Both the position numbers and the translations under genes were made by a program. Shown piece after piece: positions 37,333 to 46,925 of a stretch of 64,000 nucleotides of DNA. Under the pieces are notes generated by a model that had not been told where the DNA came from, ran no database searches, and worked only from the letters and a program-made list of their open reading frames with translations. The DNA comes from Chloroflexota bacterium (GTDB lineage: Bacteria; Chloroflexota; Anaerolineae; UBA4142): contig JACRMI010000009.1 in the NCBI GenBank assembly GCA_016215025.1, forward strand, positions 1 to 64,000, given 5' to 3'. Positions within the stretch are counted from its first letter, which is position 1. Each line of letters opens with the position of its first letter.

Positions 37333-37432
37333 GCTTGCGTTGGAATAGGAAGCGGCGTCAGCGCAACGCCGCTTCTACATCTCATTTTTTGTTGCGCGCT
37401 CCCCGGAAACAGGCGCGACAAGAAGACAAGTC

Positions 37433-37488
37433 TAGTCTAGCACCTCATGGGCGTTTAATCAAATTCACGCGCACAAGGAGCTAGACTA
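37433..37488. repeat. Palindromic repeat family B
   Basis: TAGTCTAGC at the left and GCTAGACTA at the right, with partly matching CACCT/AGG and GGGCG/CGCGC internal parts, bound 56 bases. It lies just downstream of the binding-protein stop and closely resembles 43043-43103. Confidence 0.7.
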
Positions 37489-37500
37489 TTTCAACCTATT

Positions 37501-38526
37501 CTAGTACTTGCGAGTCGGAAGCAAGTCCTTGGCTTTGTCGGGATAGTATACGGTTTCATTGGTCAGAACTTCGCGGTCGATGGTTTGACCGTTCATGAGT
37601 TTAAGCGCCATTTCAAAGACCTGGGGACCAAGCAACGGATTGCATTCGACATCGGCTTGGAACCAGCCGTCGACCATCGCTTGGAAACCGCCACGCGTAC
37701 CATCGACGGATACAATCTTGAGATCGCCGGGTTTGACGCCAGCGGCTTTCAACGCTTCGATCGCGCCGATACCCATGTCGTCATTGTGAATGAAGATGCC
37801 CTGGAAATCTGTACCCGCTTTGTACTTTTTCAAGAAAGCTTGCATGACGGGAACGGCTTCTGCGCGGGTAAAGTTGCCAGTTTGCGAATCGAGAATCTTG
37901 ATATTGGCGTTGATTTTGTTTCGGAAACCCTTGGCTCGACCAACCGCCGCGCCAGAACCGGTCGTGCCGGACAATTCGAGAACAGCGCCGCCATTCGGCA
38001 TCATCTTGTTGAATTCAGCCGCGGCCCGTTCGCCTTCCAACACCATGTCGGAACCGATGTGAGAGGCATACAAGGATTTGTCAGCGCTCACGCTGCGATC
38101 GACGACGATAACCGGAATCTTTGCATTCTTAGCTTCGTTGAGAACAGCATCCCAACCATCTTCCACGACGGGAGGCAATGCGATCACATCGACTTTTTGC
38201 TGAATGCAAGCGCGCACAGCCGAGATTTGATTTTCCTGCTTTTGCTGCGCGTCGGAGAACACCAATTGCTTGATGCCTAACGTTTGCGCGGTTTCTTTGA
38301 ACGATGCAGTGTTCGCCGTGCGCCAGTCACTTTCCGCACCGAGTTGTGGGTAGCACAACGTCATATCTTTGTAGGTTTTGGCAGCCGCTTGCGATGCTGC
38401 ACTTGAGGCGGGTGCGGCGCTAGAAGCGGCTGGTGGTTGCGCCGCAGGTGTGGCAGAAGCGCAGCCGACGATAGCGATGAGGGCAACGACTAACACGAAG
38501 AACAACAGGGCCTTTGAGAACTTCAT
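37501..38526 (-). CDS. Sugar ABC binding lipoprotein (transport partner; AraE/YtfQ-like)
   Basis: A protein of 341 residues with lipobox AIVGC (Cys22), an Ala/Ser/Pro linker and a ribose-type binding fold. The segment GAESDWRTANTASFKETAQ and the C-terminal half ECNPLLGPQVFEMALKLMNG are shared with the YtfQ group and with the paralog at 38785. It has its own ribosome binding site (AGGAGGAG) and lies just before the ATPase and permeases, so it is the likely transport partner. The ligand is probably L-arabinose, given the araBAD genes. Confidence 0.88.
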   Translation of the reverse strand: MKFSKALLFFVLVVALIAIVGCASATPAAQPPAASSAAPASSAASQAAAKTYKDMTLCYPQLGAESDWRTANTASFKETAQTLGIKQLVFSDAQQKQENQISAVRACIQQKVDVIALPPVVEDGWDAVLNEAKNAKIPVIVVDRSVSADKSLYASHIGSDMVLEGERAAAEFNKMMPNGGAVLELSGTTGSGAAVGRAKGFRNKINANIKILDSQTGNFTRAEAVPVMQAFLKKYKAGTDFQGIFIHNDDMGIGAIEALKAAGVKPGDLKIVSVDGTRGGFQAMVDGWFQADVECNPLLGPQVFEMALKLMNGQTIDREVLTNETVYYPDKAKDLLPTRKY

Positions 38527-38784
38527 TGTACTCCTCCTTTTCAGTTCTCTGCTTGATTTCGTTACGTCAGATTTGGATGGATATTTCCCCGGGTAGAAAC
38601 AACCATCCTTGCCCTCAGCTTACATCGCAACTCATCCGATAGGAATGCTTTCTTTTGGGAATCTAGTTCGATATTCGATGGTGTTCGCCTTTATCGTACA
38701 CGATTTATGGAAAAAAGGTGCAATTTTTTTTGAAAGAGGTTGAATAACTTTCGACTGTAGCGCGAGCGGCTCGCGGTACAGCAA
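38527..38784 (-). other. Gap between the two binding-protein genes
   Basis: On the minus strand the upstream lipoprotein gene is followed by a hairpin at 38755-38781 (CTGTA + CGCGAGC paired with GCTCGCG + TACAG). After that comes an A/T-rich part with TTGCAC and TACGAT (near 38722-38690, 19-base spacing), a weak candidate promoter for the transporter operon. If the YesN-type regulator has a target in the locus, this gap is the natural place. Confidence 0.4.
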
Positions 38785-39798
38785 TCAATATTTCCGCGTC
38801 GGTAGAATTTGCGCCGCATTGTCCGGATAGAAAATCGATTCCTTGGACGGAATCCACTTTGGAATCGTTTCACCGTTGACGACCTTGAGCGCCATTTCCA
38901 AAAATTCGGGACCGAGCAACGGATTACACTCCACCGTCGCGTTGAGTTTGCCGGCGATCATCGCTTCAAACGCGCCGCGCGCTGCATCGATCGAAACGAT
39001 CTTGATGTCGATGCCAGGTCGCAAGCCATAGTCCTCAATCGCCTTGATCGCGCCGAGCGCCATGTCGTCGTTGTGAGCGAAAACCGCCGTGATGGTCTTG
39101 CCATGCTTTTTCAAAAAGCTCGCCATCACTTCTTTGCCTTTGGCGATGGTAAATTCGCCTTCCTGGGAATCGATGATCTTCATGTCGGGATAGCTCTGCA
39201 AAATTTCTCGAAAGCCGACATAGCGATCATTCGCAGGCGCTGATCCTTTCGTTCCCTGCAACTCGACGATGTTCGCTTTGCCGTTGGTCAGCTTGGCCAT
39301 GATGCGCCCGGCGTTGCGACCTTCATCGACAAAATCAGAACCCATTAGTGTCACGTACAGGTCTTCAGGCACGGCTGCGCGCCGGTCCACGACGATGATC
39401 GGAATGCCCGCGTCTCTCGCTTCTTGAAAGACGGCAACCCAGCCTGTCTCAACAATCGGCGCAACGCCAATCACATCGACCTTTTGCGCGATGAGCGACC
39501 GAATCGCCTTGATTTGATTTTCCTGTTTTTGCTGCGCATCAGAAAAACGCAATTCAACGCCGAGTTGGGCCGCCGCTTCCTTGACCGAGTTGGTGTTCGC
39601 CGTACGCCATTCGCTCTCCGCGCCGAGTTGAACGTATCCGACGATCAAATCCTTGTACGTCTTTTTCGTTTTGACATTCGGCGTTGCCGACTCTTGTGTA
39701 ACTGGTAATGTGGCGGGCGCTGGATTGCAGCCAATCAAGCTCGAGAGCAAAACTAGAATCACTAGAGGAATAAATCGCGATGTCATCATTGTCATCAT
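38785..39798 (-). CDS. Binding lipoprotein linked to the kinase (AraP-like)
   Basis: A protein of 337 residues with signal peptide and lipobox SSLIGC, and a ribose-type binding fold closely similar to the 37501 product over its length (GAESEWRTANTNSVKEA; FSDAQQKQENQIKAIRSLI; ECNPLLGPEFLEMALKVVNG). The ATG at 39798 starts 7 bases after the kinase stop, so it is coupled to the kinase rather than to the transporter. In Geobacillus, AraP is a sugar-binding lipoprotein that signals through AraS/AraT. The position here suggests the same role. A longer frame upstream overlaps the kinase and is not needed. Confidence 0.85.
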   Translation of the reverse strand: MMTMMTSRFIPLVILVLLSSLIGCNPAPATLPVTQESATPNVKTKKTYKDLIVGYVQLGAESEWRTANTNSVKEAAAQLGVELRFSDAQQKQENQIKAIRSLIAQKVDVIGVAPIVETGWVAVFQEARDAGIPIIVVDRRAAVPEDLYVTLMGSDFVDEGRNAGRIMAKLTNGKANIVELQGTKGSAPANDRYVGFREILQSYPDMKIIDSQEGEFTIAKGKEVMASFLKKHGKTITAVFAHNDDMALGAIKAIEDYGLRPGIDIKIVSIDAARGAFEAMIAGKLNATVECNPLLGPEFLEMALKVVNGETIPKWIPSKESIFYPDNAAQILPTRKY

Positions 39799-39805
39799 TC
39801 GATGC

Positions 39806-41425
39806 TCACACCAGTTGCTCAGCCGGTTGACTGGGACTAGATCCAAAGCTCGGTCGCTCGGCGGCGGCGTCTCGAATCGCTGGGATGGTGAGCGTCACGC
39901 GCGTGCCGACGTTGTATTCACTCATCACGGCAAGTCCAGATTGTTTGCCATAGTACAACCGGATTCGCTTTTTGACGTTACCGACACCAAATCCACTTTC
40001 AAGTTTAATATCGCCCGAATCATCTTCCAACTCGGCTTTGAGTTGAGCCAGTTTATCCGGCGTGAATCCGATTCCATCGTCTTCAACTTCGATCAGAATT
40101 TCCTGGTCATTCTTTTGTCGCGCGCGCACGACAATCGTGCCGCCCGTGCGCTTGTTCTTGATGCCGTGATACAGTGCATTTTCGACCAAGGGCTGCAAGA
40201 CCAACTTGAGAATCGTGTACCGCAAAACGGATTCATCGACCTCGATTTTGAAATCCATGATGTCACGATAACGCATGCGTTGAATCGTCAAATAGTTTTT
40301 GACCCGCTCGATCTCTTCGCCGATGGTGATCCAGTCCCGGCCCTTGCTGAGACTGATGCGAAAGAAACTCGACAACGCGCTGACAATCTCGACCACTTGA
40401 TCCGTCTTTTGCGACTCTGCCATCCAGATGATCGTGTCCAGCGTGTTGTACAAAAAATGTGGATTGATCTGGGCTTGGAGCGCGCGGAGTTCTGCTTTTT
40501 GTAGATTTTCCTGCTCTTTGATTTTCGCGTCGAGCAGCTCGCGAATTTTGCCGATCATGATGTTAAAGCTCATCCCTAGCTCGGTAATTTCATCGACGTT
40601 GTCGCGATTCACCAACGCTTGCAAATCGTTTTTGGTGATGGTCGTCGTGACATCGTGCAGGCGCTTGATCGGAATGTAAATACTTTGCGAGATTGCCCAT
40701 GCGGCGATAATGGAGAATGCGATAGCGCCAACCCATAGCAACAGATAGAAAGCTTCCCACTGCGCAAAACCCTGGCTGGTGATGCGGTATTGCTGATCAG
40801 CTTGATTCACTTCAAACAGCACATAGTCTTGCACGACCTCTTCCACTACCGATGAAACGCCGCGAATGTTTTCCAGCACCGCTTCGTTTTCGGCGACCGT
40901 GCTGCCGCGTGCAATTTGCTCGCCCATCAGATCGACATAGCGCGTCAAGGTTTTCATCGTCCGGCTGATAACTTCCAGTTTGAGTTTCGATCCAGCCGAC
41001 ACAGCGTGGTCCGTCATCCATTGCAATTTGCTGTTCACGTTGTTAATGATGTCGTACTGTTTACCTTCGACGAATTGGGTCTTGCCCGCCACAATGTTCC
41101 ACATCTCGGTATCGACGTCAGTCTTGATGTGACCGTTGATACTGTTCGCCGTCGTGATGTTGTTCATCATTGCATCGTACTGGCGGCTATAGTTCGTTAT
41201 CTGGAACATCAATACTACATTGGTCAAGCCCATTAACAAAATGACGATGCCGAGCGAAAGCAGAATCTTCGTGCGGATCGACAGATTCAAGCCTGCCAAA
41301 AAATGCGCGATGCGCCCCATCGAGCGGTGCCAAGTTTGACGCGGGACATTCGTACCCCAGTCCACTTTCGCCAAGTAATCCCTAAAATCAGTAGCAATCG
41401 TTTTCCGAATCATGGTGTGGCTCAC
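39806..41425 (-). CDS. YesM/LytS-type sensor histidine kinase (AraS-like)
   Basis: A protein of 539 residues. One membrane segment lies near 52-74 and another near 225-250, flanking an extracytoplasmic sensor region. A HAMP domain follows, then the His_kinase domain with the phospho-acceptor in INPHFLYNTLD (about residue 323), then HATPase with DDGIGF and ESGFGVGNVKKRI. The start is GTG at 41425, overlapping the regulator stop by four bases; ATG at 41413 is possible. The adjacent sugar-binding lipoprotein probably supplies the signal. Confidence 0.92.
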   Translation of the reverse strand: MSHTMIRKTIATDFRDYLAKVDWGTNVPRQTWHRSMGRIAHFLAGLNLSIRTKILLSLGIVILLMGLTNVVLMFQITNYSRQYDAMMNNITTANSINGHIKTDVDTEMWNIVAGKTQFVEGKQYDIINNVNSKLQWMTDHAVSAGSKLKLEVISRTMKTLTRYVDLMGEQIARGSTVAENEAVLENIRGVSSVVEEVVQDYVLFEVNQADQQYRITSQGFAQWEAFYLLLWVGAIAFSIIAAWAISQSIYIPIKRLHDVTTTITKNDLQALVNRDNVDEITELGMSFNIMIGKIRELLDAKIKEQENLQKAELRALQAQINPHFLYNTLDTIIWMAESQKTDQVVEIVSALSSFFRISLSKGRDWITIGEEIERVKNYLTIQRMRYRDIMDFKIEVDESVLRYTILKLVLQPLVENALYHGIKNKRTGGTIVVRARQKNDQEILIEVEDDGIGFTPDKLAQLKAELEDDSGDIKLESGFGVGNVKKRIRLYYGKQSGLAVMSEYNVGTRVTLTIPAIRDAAAERPSFGSSPSQPAEQLV

Positions 41426-42999
41426 TGCGCCTGCAATCGAAATTCGCGGGGCGATAGTCCCGTGGCTTTTCGAAAGACATGGCTAAAGTAATGCGGATCG
41501 TTGTAGCCAATTTTGTACGAGATTTCCGACGAGCGGTGCGCCGTGGTGCGTAATAATTCTTTCGCTTTGCGGATCCTGATCTCGGTCACGTATTCTTTGA
41601 ACGTCGTGCCACATTCTTGGCTAAAGACCGCGCTGAAATGACTGGGACTAAGATTGACTTGATTCGCCACTTGGTTGAGCGATAATTCAGGATCGAGAAA
41701 ATGCTGGGCAATGTACTCTTTGGCGCGCTGAATCATACCCGCGTATTGATTCGTCGTCTGACTATCGCGAAAAGCCAACGCGCCCATCAGGATTTCTTGC
41801 ACTTGAAATCGAATCTGTTCAATCGTCCGAATATTCGCCAACACGGAGCCAATCGCACTGAAATTCGGAATGACTTGATCGATATTGCCGCCGAGTCCGT
41901 TAACAAATTTTGCCACCGCGACCATCAAGTCGATGAAGATGTAATTTTTGAGCATCGAAGACCGACAAGCCGTTTCACCTATGCGGCGAATGTACGTATC
42001 GAAGAAACGAGCAAAGTCTTCTCTGGCTCCAAACATGAGATAGTGTTCCACCGCCGATTGATCGATTTTGAGCAGCTCGATACCGTCGATGCGAGCATCC
42101 GTCACGGTTGCCGGTTGAGTCGCCGTATTCTTGACGTTCACCATCGCTTCGATAAACGATTGGTAAATATCGGCGATTCGTTTCTTGAGCGTGCCTGACG
42201 CGATGACAAGTTTTGAATTACCGCCGTGTATTGCTTGCTCGATTCGCTTGAGCAGCAGCTCGTTTTCTTCAAGCAAAAATTCGGGCGTGTTGCCTTTCAG
42301 GATAAGCACGAGTTCTTCGGGGTCTTTTTCAAGCAAGAACACATCGGGGTTGTGTTCCACCAAACTCTCAGTCGTCTGGCGCACTTGATGGCATTCTGGA
42401 TAGTTGAACGATGCCAAAGCCTCCGCCCGTTCGATCCGGATGACCGTGACTTGATAGAATCGAGCGACGAGATCAATGTTCAACGCTTGGCTCTGTTCGA
42501 TGGCTTCGGTCGATGGCAGTTCGCCTAGCACGAGTTTAAGCAGGAATTTTTCCTTGAGTGTGGTTTGATACTCTTGCACTTGGGCTTGCAACTTGCGGAC
42601 ACTTTCTTGCTCTCTGCGTTCCGTATCGATTTGTACGGCAATGCGTTGCAGGACATTGTGGAAATCTTGGACCGTGATCGGTTTCAATAGATATTCGGTC
42701 ACGCCGAGTTTGATCGCCTTTTGTGCGTAATCGAACTCGTCGTGTCCACTGAAAATGATGATCTTGACCCAGGACATTCGTTCACGAATGATTTTGCACA
42801 ACTGCAAGCCATCCATAAACGGCATCTTGATGTCTGTAATCAAAACATCGGGGCGCAGCGATTGGATGAGCGGCAGAGCCATTTCGCCATCGGACGCTTC
42901 GCCGCAGAACTCAAAACCATGCCGCTGCCAATCGACATTGTCTCGAATTCCCTCGCGGGTGACGATTTCATCCTCAACGAAAAAAACTTTGTACGGCAT
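41422..42999 (-). CDS. YesN-type response regulator, AraC DNA-binding domain (AraT-like)
   Basis: A protein of 525 residues. The receiver domain has phospho-acceptor Asp56 in VLITDIKMPFMDG and Lys near 106. A long middle region with a coiled coil follows, then an AraC-type double helix-turn-helix at the C-terminus (NQVNLSPSHFSAVFSQ and IGYNDPHYFSHVFRKATG). ATG at 42999 has AAGGAGTGG upstream and begins the receiver correctly. It probably activates the arabinose transport genes, by analogy with AraT. Confidence 0.93.
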   Translation of the reverse strand: MPYKVFFVEDEIVTREGIRDNVDWQRHGFEFCGEASDGEMALPLIQSLRPDVLITDIKMPFMDGLQLCKIIRERMSWVKIIIFSGHDEFDYAQKAIKLGVTEYLLKPITVQDFHNVLQRIAVQIDTERREQESVRKLQAQVQEYQTTLKEKFLLKLVLGELPSTEAIEQSQALNIDLVARFYQVTVIRIERAEALASFNYPECHQVRQTTESLVEHNPDVFLLEKDPEELVLILKGNTPEFLLEENELLLKRIEQAIHGGNSKLVIASGTLKKRIADIYQSFIEAMVNVKNTATQPATVTDARIDGIELLKIDQSAVEHYLMFGAREDFARFFDTYIRRIGETACRSSMLKNYIFIDLMVAVAKFVNGLGGNIDQVIPNFSAIGSVLANIRTIEQIRFQVQEILMGALAFRDSQTTNQYAGMIQRAKEYIAQHFLDPELSLNQVANQVNLSPSHFSAVFSQECGTTFKEYVTEIRIRKAKELLRTTAHRSSEISYKIGYNDPHYFSHVFRKATGLSPREFRLQAQ

Positions 43000-43042
43000 A
43001 CGTCCACTCCTTGTCTCAAGGGAGCAATTCATAAAGCGCCAA

Positions 43043-43103
43043 GTAGTCTAGCGCCTTGGGCGCGTTCTTGTGTGCATTCAACACCTACAAGGGGCTAGAC
43101 TAC
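43043..43103. repeat. Palindromic repeat family B
   Basis: GTAGTCTAGCGCCTTG at the left is mirrored by CAAGGGGCTAGACTAC at the right, 61 bases in all. It lies between the aldo/keto reductase stop and the regulator start, so the regulator transcript must pass through it or start within it. Confidence 0.8.
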
Positions 43104-43113
43104 GAACCTGGCA

Positions 43114-44097
43114 TCACCAATAATGATGCACCTGCTCGCGAATGCGTCGATCATAAATCGCGCGCACCTGCTGCATCGTCGAATCGGAGATGGGCGGCAA
43201 ATCCGCGGCGCGCGAGTTATCTTCGACCTGGCTTGGACGTTTCGCGCCCGGAATTGCGCACGTCACGGCGTCGAACATCAGAATCCAACGCAGTGAAAAT
43301 TCCGCCATCGTCCAGCCCGCCGGCAAGAGTGGGCGTAATTCTTCGACCGTTTGCAACCCCAGGTCATAGTCTACACCTGAAAACGTTTCGCCGCGATCAA
43401 ACGATTCGCCGTGTCGATTGAATGCGCGGTGATCATCTGTCGAGAATGTACTAGTGCGCGTCATCTTCCCAGCAAGCATACCCGACGAAAGCGGCAAGCG
43501 CGCGAGGATACCTACGCGTCTGCGTTTGGCTTGATCGAAAAACAACTCTGCCGGTCGTTGCCGAAAAATATTGAAAATAATTTGCACCGATTGCACACCG
43601 GGATATTCAATCGCCTTGAGCGCTTCTTCCACTTTTTCAACGCTGACGCCATAGTGGCGCAGTTTGCCTTGCTTGACAAGATCATCCAGCACGCCGAAAA
43701 CTTCCGGCATATAATAGACAGCCGTCGGCGGACAGTGTAATTGCACTAAATCCAACGTGTCGGTCTCTAGATTCTTGAGACTGCGCTCAATAAACGCCGT
43801 GAGGTTCTCGCGATTGTATCCGCTGGCGCTGTGTGGGCTGAGTCGGCGACCTGCTTTGGTGACGATGTGAATTTCTTCGCGGCGTTCGCGCTTGAGTTGC
43901 GCCAACAAACGTTCGCTGTGTCCATCGCCATAGACGTCCGCCGTATCGAAAAAATTTACGCCGAGGTCTACGGCGCGCCGAAGCGCATCAAGCGATTCGC
44001 GATCATCCACACTGCCCCACGAACTACCAATCGCCCATGCGCCAAAACTAATCGTCGAAACGCGCCAACCTGTTCGTCCTAGTTCGCGATAATTCAT
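43114..44097 (-). CDS. Aldo/keto reductase
   Basis: A protein of 327 residues with the catalytic tetrad visible: Asp51 and Tyr56 in FFDTADVYG, Lys81 in VTKAG and His121 in VQLHCPP. Members reduce aldehydes or sugars, or oxidise sugars, with NADP(H). ATG at 44097 is supported by GAAAGGG; the 14 codons of open frame before it consist of a short GACTATCC repeat. Its place between araA and the regulators suggests action on arabinose-derived aldehydes or a side route, but nothing in the sequence names the substrate. Confidence 0.88.
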   Translation of the reverse strand: MNYRELGRTGWRVSTISFGAWAIGSSWGSVDDRESLDALRRAVDLGVNFFDTADVYGDGHSERLLAQLKRERREEIHIVTKAGRRLSPHSASGYNRENLTAFIERSLKNLETDTLDLVQLHCPPTAVYYMPEVFGVLDDLVKQGKLRHYGVSVEKVEEALKAIEYPGVQSVQIIFNIFRQRPAELFFDQAKRRRVGILARLPLSSGMLAGKMTRTSTFSTDDHRAFNRHGESFDRGETFSGVDYDLGLQTVEELRPLLPAGWTMAEFSLRWILMFDAVTCAIPGAKRPSQVEDNSRAADLPPISDSTMQQVRAIYDRRIREQVHHYW

Positions 44098-44123
44098 AGA
44101 AACCCTTTCAGTCAAATAGTCGG

Positions 44124-44163
44124 ATAGTCGGATAGTCAATACGAGAGTTGACTATCCGACTAT
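44124..44163. repeat. Perfect inverted repeat at the araA stop
   Basis: ATAGTCGGATAGTCAA (44124-44139) and TTGACTATCCGACTAT (44148-44163) form a 16-pair stem with an 8-base loop. The right arm includes the araA stop codon. Further GACTA units lie on both sides. No T run follows on the minus strand, so it is an intercistronic hairpin or weak terminator. Confidence 0.8.
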
Positions 44164-45662
44164 GCGACTAGACGACTATAGACTAGATCATTCCAACGCA
44201 ATTCATTTTTGAATTGCACCAAATCCGTGTTTTCGCCAATCAACAAAAATTCAATGTTGCACATTTCGGCAAAGTCGCGCAGATGCGCTGATGTGATGGC
44301 TTGGCTAAACGCCGTATGATGCGCGCCGCCCGCATAAATCCAGGCAGCGAGTGCGGTCTTGAAATTCGGCTTGGGTAACCAAACGGCACGCGCCACAGGC
44401 AATTGAGGCAACGCTGCATCGGGCTGCACCACCTCAACTTCATTCACGATCAAACGAAAGCGATTACCCATATCGATCATCGATGCGTTGAGCGCGGGAC
44501 CCGTGCGCGTGTTGAAGATCAGACGCACTGGGTCGGCTTTGCCGCCGATGGAGAGCGGATAAAGTTCCGCAGACGGTTTGCCATCGGCGATAGTTGCGGC
44601 AACCTCGAGCATGTGCGCGCCCAAAACCTTTTCGCCCATTGGGTCCATGTGATACGTATAGTCTTCCATGAACGACGCGCCACCGGGCAGACCTGCGCCT
44701 ATCACATAGACCGCACGCAGCAACGCAGCCGTTTTCCAATCGCCTTCTGCACCGAAACCATAGCCGTCCGCCATCAATCGCTGAACGGCGATGCCGGGCA
44801 ATTGCTTTAACCCTGGCAAATCCTCGAACGTGTCGGTGAATCCTTTGAATTGTCCCGCATCGAGAAAATGGCGCAAACCTAGTTCGATACGCGCCGCATC
44901 ACGCAACGATTCGCGATACTTGCCGCGCGCACGCAACAATTCGGCGACGTGATACTGCGTTTCGTACTCATCGACAAGATGATCGACCTCGGACTCGGCG
45001 ACTTGATTGACCGATTCGACCAAGTCGTGGACGCCGTACCCATTCACGGCATAACCGAATTGGATTTGCGCGGCGACTTTATCGCCTTCGGTCACGGCGA
45101 CCTGGCGCATGTTGTCGCCAAAGCGCGCGAACTTGGCGCACTGCCAATCGAGTCGCGCCGATGCTGCGCGCGTCCACACGCCGATCTCTTGCTGAACCTC
45201 GTCGGTCTGCCAATGCCCAACGACCACTTTACGATTCAAACGCATTCGACTTGCGGCGAAACCAAACTCACGGTCGCCATGCGCCGATTGATTGAGATTC
45301 ATAAAGTTCATATCAATCGTCGCCCAGGGAATATCGCGATTGAACTGCGTGTGCAGATGCAGGAACGGTTTTTGCAGCGCAACCAGTCCGTTGAGCCACA
45401 TCTTGGCAGGCGAAAAAGTATGCATCCACGTAATCAAGCCGATGCAATTCTTGGCACAATTCGCTTCGAGACAAATATCGTAGATGGCTTCGGGCGTTGT
45501 GACCACCGGTTTGAAAACGACTTGGACTGGAATGTGCGGCGAATCGTTGAACGCGCGCGCGATTTGTTGCACGTGTTCGGCGACTTGAACCAACACCTCA
45601 TTCCCATATAAATGCTGACTGCCCGTCACGAACCATACCTCAAACGTCCTAAGGTCTACCAT
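44160..45662 (-). CDS. araA: L-arabinose isomerase
   Basis: A protein of 500 residues, exactly the common AraA length. It converts L-arabinose to L-ribulose. Family segments include [10 protein letters not shown] at the start, [26 protein letters not shown] near residue 306 with one of the metal-binding glutamates, and [10 protein letters not shown] near 331 with the other. ATG at 45662 follows GGAGGAATTAAC. It is the first enzyme gene downstream of the LacI-family regulator, after a strong hairpin. Confidence 0.95.
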   Translation of the reverse strand: MVDLRTFEVWFVTGSQHLYGNEVLVQVAEHVQQIARAFNDSPHIPVQVVFKPVVTTPEAIYDICLEANCAKNCIGLITWMHTFSPAKMWLNGLVALQKPFLHLHTQFNRDIPWATIDMNFMNLNQSAHGDREFGFAASRMRLNRKVVVGHWQTDEVQQEIGVWTRAASARLDWQCAKFARFGDNMRQVAVTEGDKVAAQIQFGYAVNGYGVHDLVESVNQVAESEVDHLVDEYETQYHVAELLRARGKYRESLRDAARIELGLRHFLDAGQFKGFTDTFEDLPGLKQLPGIAVQRLMADGYGFGAEGDWKTAALLRAVYVIGAGLPGGASFMEDYTYHMDPMGEKVLGAHMLEVAATIADGKPSAELYPLSIGGKADPVRLIFNTRTGPALNASMIDMGNRFRLIVNEVEVVQPDAALPQLPVARAVWLPKPNFKTALAAWIYAGGAHHTAFSQAITSAHLRDFAEMCNIEFLLIGENTDLVQFKNELRWNDLVYSRLVA

Positions 45663-45695
45663 GTTAATTCCTCCAAAGAATAATGAGAGATAGCA

Positions 45696-45741
45696 AAAGC
45701 CCTTTTGCCGCACTGCAAAATGCACTGGGCAAAAGGGCTTT
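45696..45741 (-). other. Strong hairpin in the araA leader
   Basis: AAAGCCCTTTTGCC and GGCAAAAGGGCTTT form a perfect 14-pair stem with an 18-base loop between the regulator stop (45808) and araA. On the minus strand the stem ends in CTTTT, then GCTATC, so it could be a weak terminator for the regulator gene or a leader structure that tunes araA expression. Confidence 0.65.
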
Positions 45742-45807
45742 CATCGTCGTCGATAGGAAACTCGTAGCTTGCTCATATTTCGTTCTTGAGATTCAATTAA
45801 ATTTCAG

Positions 45808-46884
45808 CTAAGGTGTGGCACTCTGTTTTTCCAATGATTCACTCACCGCGCGCGAACTCTGACGAATCACCAGTTCCGGCGCAAGCGAGGTCGTGGTTGG
45901 CTCGCTGTCTTGTTCGTTTCGCTGCATCTCAATTAATCGATGCAACGTCTGGACTGCCGTGCGTCCTAGTTCGACAACATGTTGGTTGACGGTTGTCAGC
46001 GAAGGCCAGAAATACGCCGATTCGGGAATATCATCAAAACCGACGATGGCAATGTCTTGAGGCACGCACCGTCCCATCGAGTGAATCACACCCAATGCAC
46101 CCAATGCCATTTGATCGTTTCCGGCAAATACAGCATCCATCTCTGGAGCTTGAGCGAGCAATTTCCTCATCCCCTCTTCGCCGCTGCGAGCCGACCAATC
46201 GCCTTCGGAAATTAGACCTGGGTTGACCGCTAACCCTGCTTCAAGACACGTCGCTTTCCATCCTTCGAATCGTTCGCGCGATTCCCACCAATGCATGGGA
46301 CCATTAATGATGCCGATCGTCCGTCGATTTTGTTGGATGAGGTGTTGGGTCGCTTTAACCGCGCCCAATCGATTATCCGCAGCAATGATCGACAAACCGG
46401 GGCGCGCTGCCATGCTAAGGAAAACCGTCGGCGGCAATTGCGCTAACCAATCCGATTTCACCCACGTGCGATTATTGCCAACTTCGGGGACTGCCCAAAC
46501 GATGCCGTCAACCCGGCGCGCGGTCAACGCATCGAGGATTGGACGGACATCGGTACGGTCCGGCTCTGGAATTAAATTGAGCAATAACGAATAACCTAAC
46601 TCTGCCGCCTGTTGTTCAACACCCAAGACAGCGCGTGAAGGTCCGAAGTAATCGATACCCCACGCCACAACCGCTAAGGTATCCGTCCGCCGATTGACCA
46701 GACTACGAGCAAGTATATTCGGTCGATAGCCGGACTGTTCAATCGCAGCTTGGATGCGTTGGCGGGTTGACGCGCTGATCTCGCCTTGATTGTTCACAAC
46801 CCGTGAGACGGTTTTGATCGATACGCCAGAGAGCTTGGCGACATCACGGAGGGTTACATGATTGGGGGAATTTGATTTTGACAT
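45808..46884 (-). CDS. LacI-family transcription regulator of the arabinose locus
   Basis: A protein of 358 residues. The N-terminal LacI helix-turn-helix (TLRDVAKLSGVSIKTVSRVV, residues about 10-29) with hinge YRPNILARSL is followed by a ribose-binding-type effector domain containing IVGFDDIPESAYFWPSLTTV. It is upstream of araA on the same strand and overlooks a promoter and repeated ACGTT motifs. It should repress its own gene and araA until the sugar binds. The effector is presumed to be arabinose or a derivative from context only. Confidence 0.92.
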   Translation of the reverse strand: MSKSNSPNHVTLRDVAKLSGVSIKTVSRVVNNQGEISASTRQRIQAAIEQSGYRPNILARSLVNRRTDTLAVVAWGIDYFGPSRAVLGVEQQAAELGYSLLLNLIPEPDRTDVRPILDALTARRVDGIVWAVPEVGNNRTWVKSDWLAQLPPTVFLSMAARPGLSIIAADNRLGAVKATQHLIQQNRRTIGIINGPMHWWESRERFEGWKATCLEAGLAVNPGLISEGDWSARSGEEGMRKLLAQAPEMDAVFAGNDQMALGALGVIHSMGRCVPQDIAIVGFDDIPESAYFWPSLTTVNQHVVELGRTAVQTLHRLIEMQRNEQDSEPTTTSLAPELVIRQSSRAVSESLEKQSATP

Positions 46885-46887
46885 AGG

Positions 46888-46920
46888 TAATCGATAACGC
46901 TATCGTTAACGTCAACGTTG
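46888..46920 (-). promoter_or_regulatory. Candidate LacI-type operator
   Basis: The segment between the -10 box and the regulator start holds overlapping palindromes: CGATA/TATCG around ACGC, AACG-ATAG-CGTT, and GTTAAC-centred ACGTTAACG, with ACGTT-like units repeated. Such CG-centred palindromes are typical LacI-family sites, and the position suits autorepression. No second copy was found before araA. Confidence 0.5.
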
Positions 46921-46925
46921 TCAGT

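Noticed and set aside
44100-44180. GACTATCC-type direct repeats as a possible CRISPR-like array
   Set aside because: Units are only about 9 bases, adjacent without spacers, and form one inverted repeat.
45663-45725. Possible leader peptide or extended N-terminus before araA
   Set aside because: The frame is in phase with araA but is encoded by the hairpin arm. AraA begins normally at 45662 with a strong GGAGGA site, and no arabinose-related codon pattern is seen.
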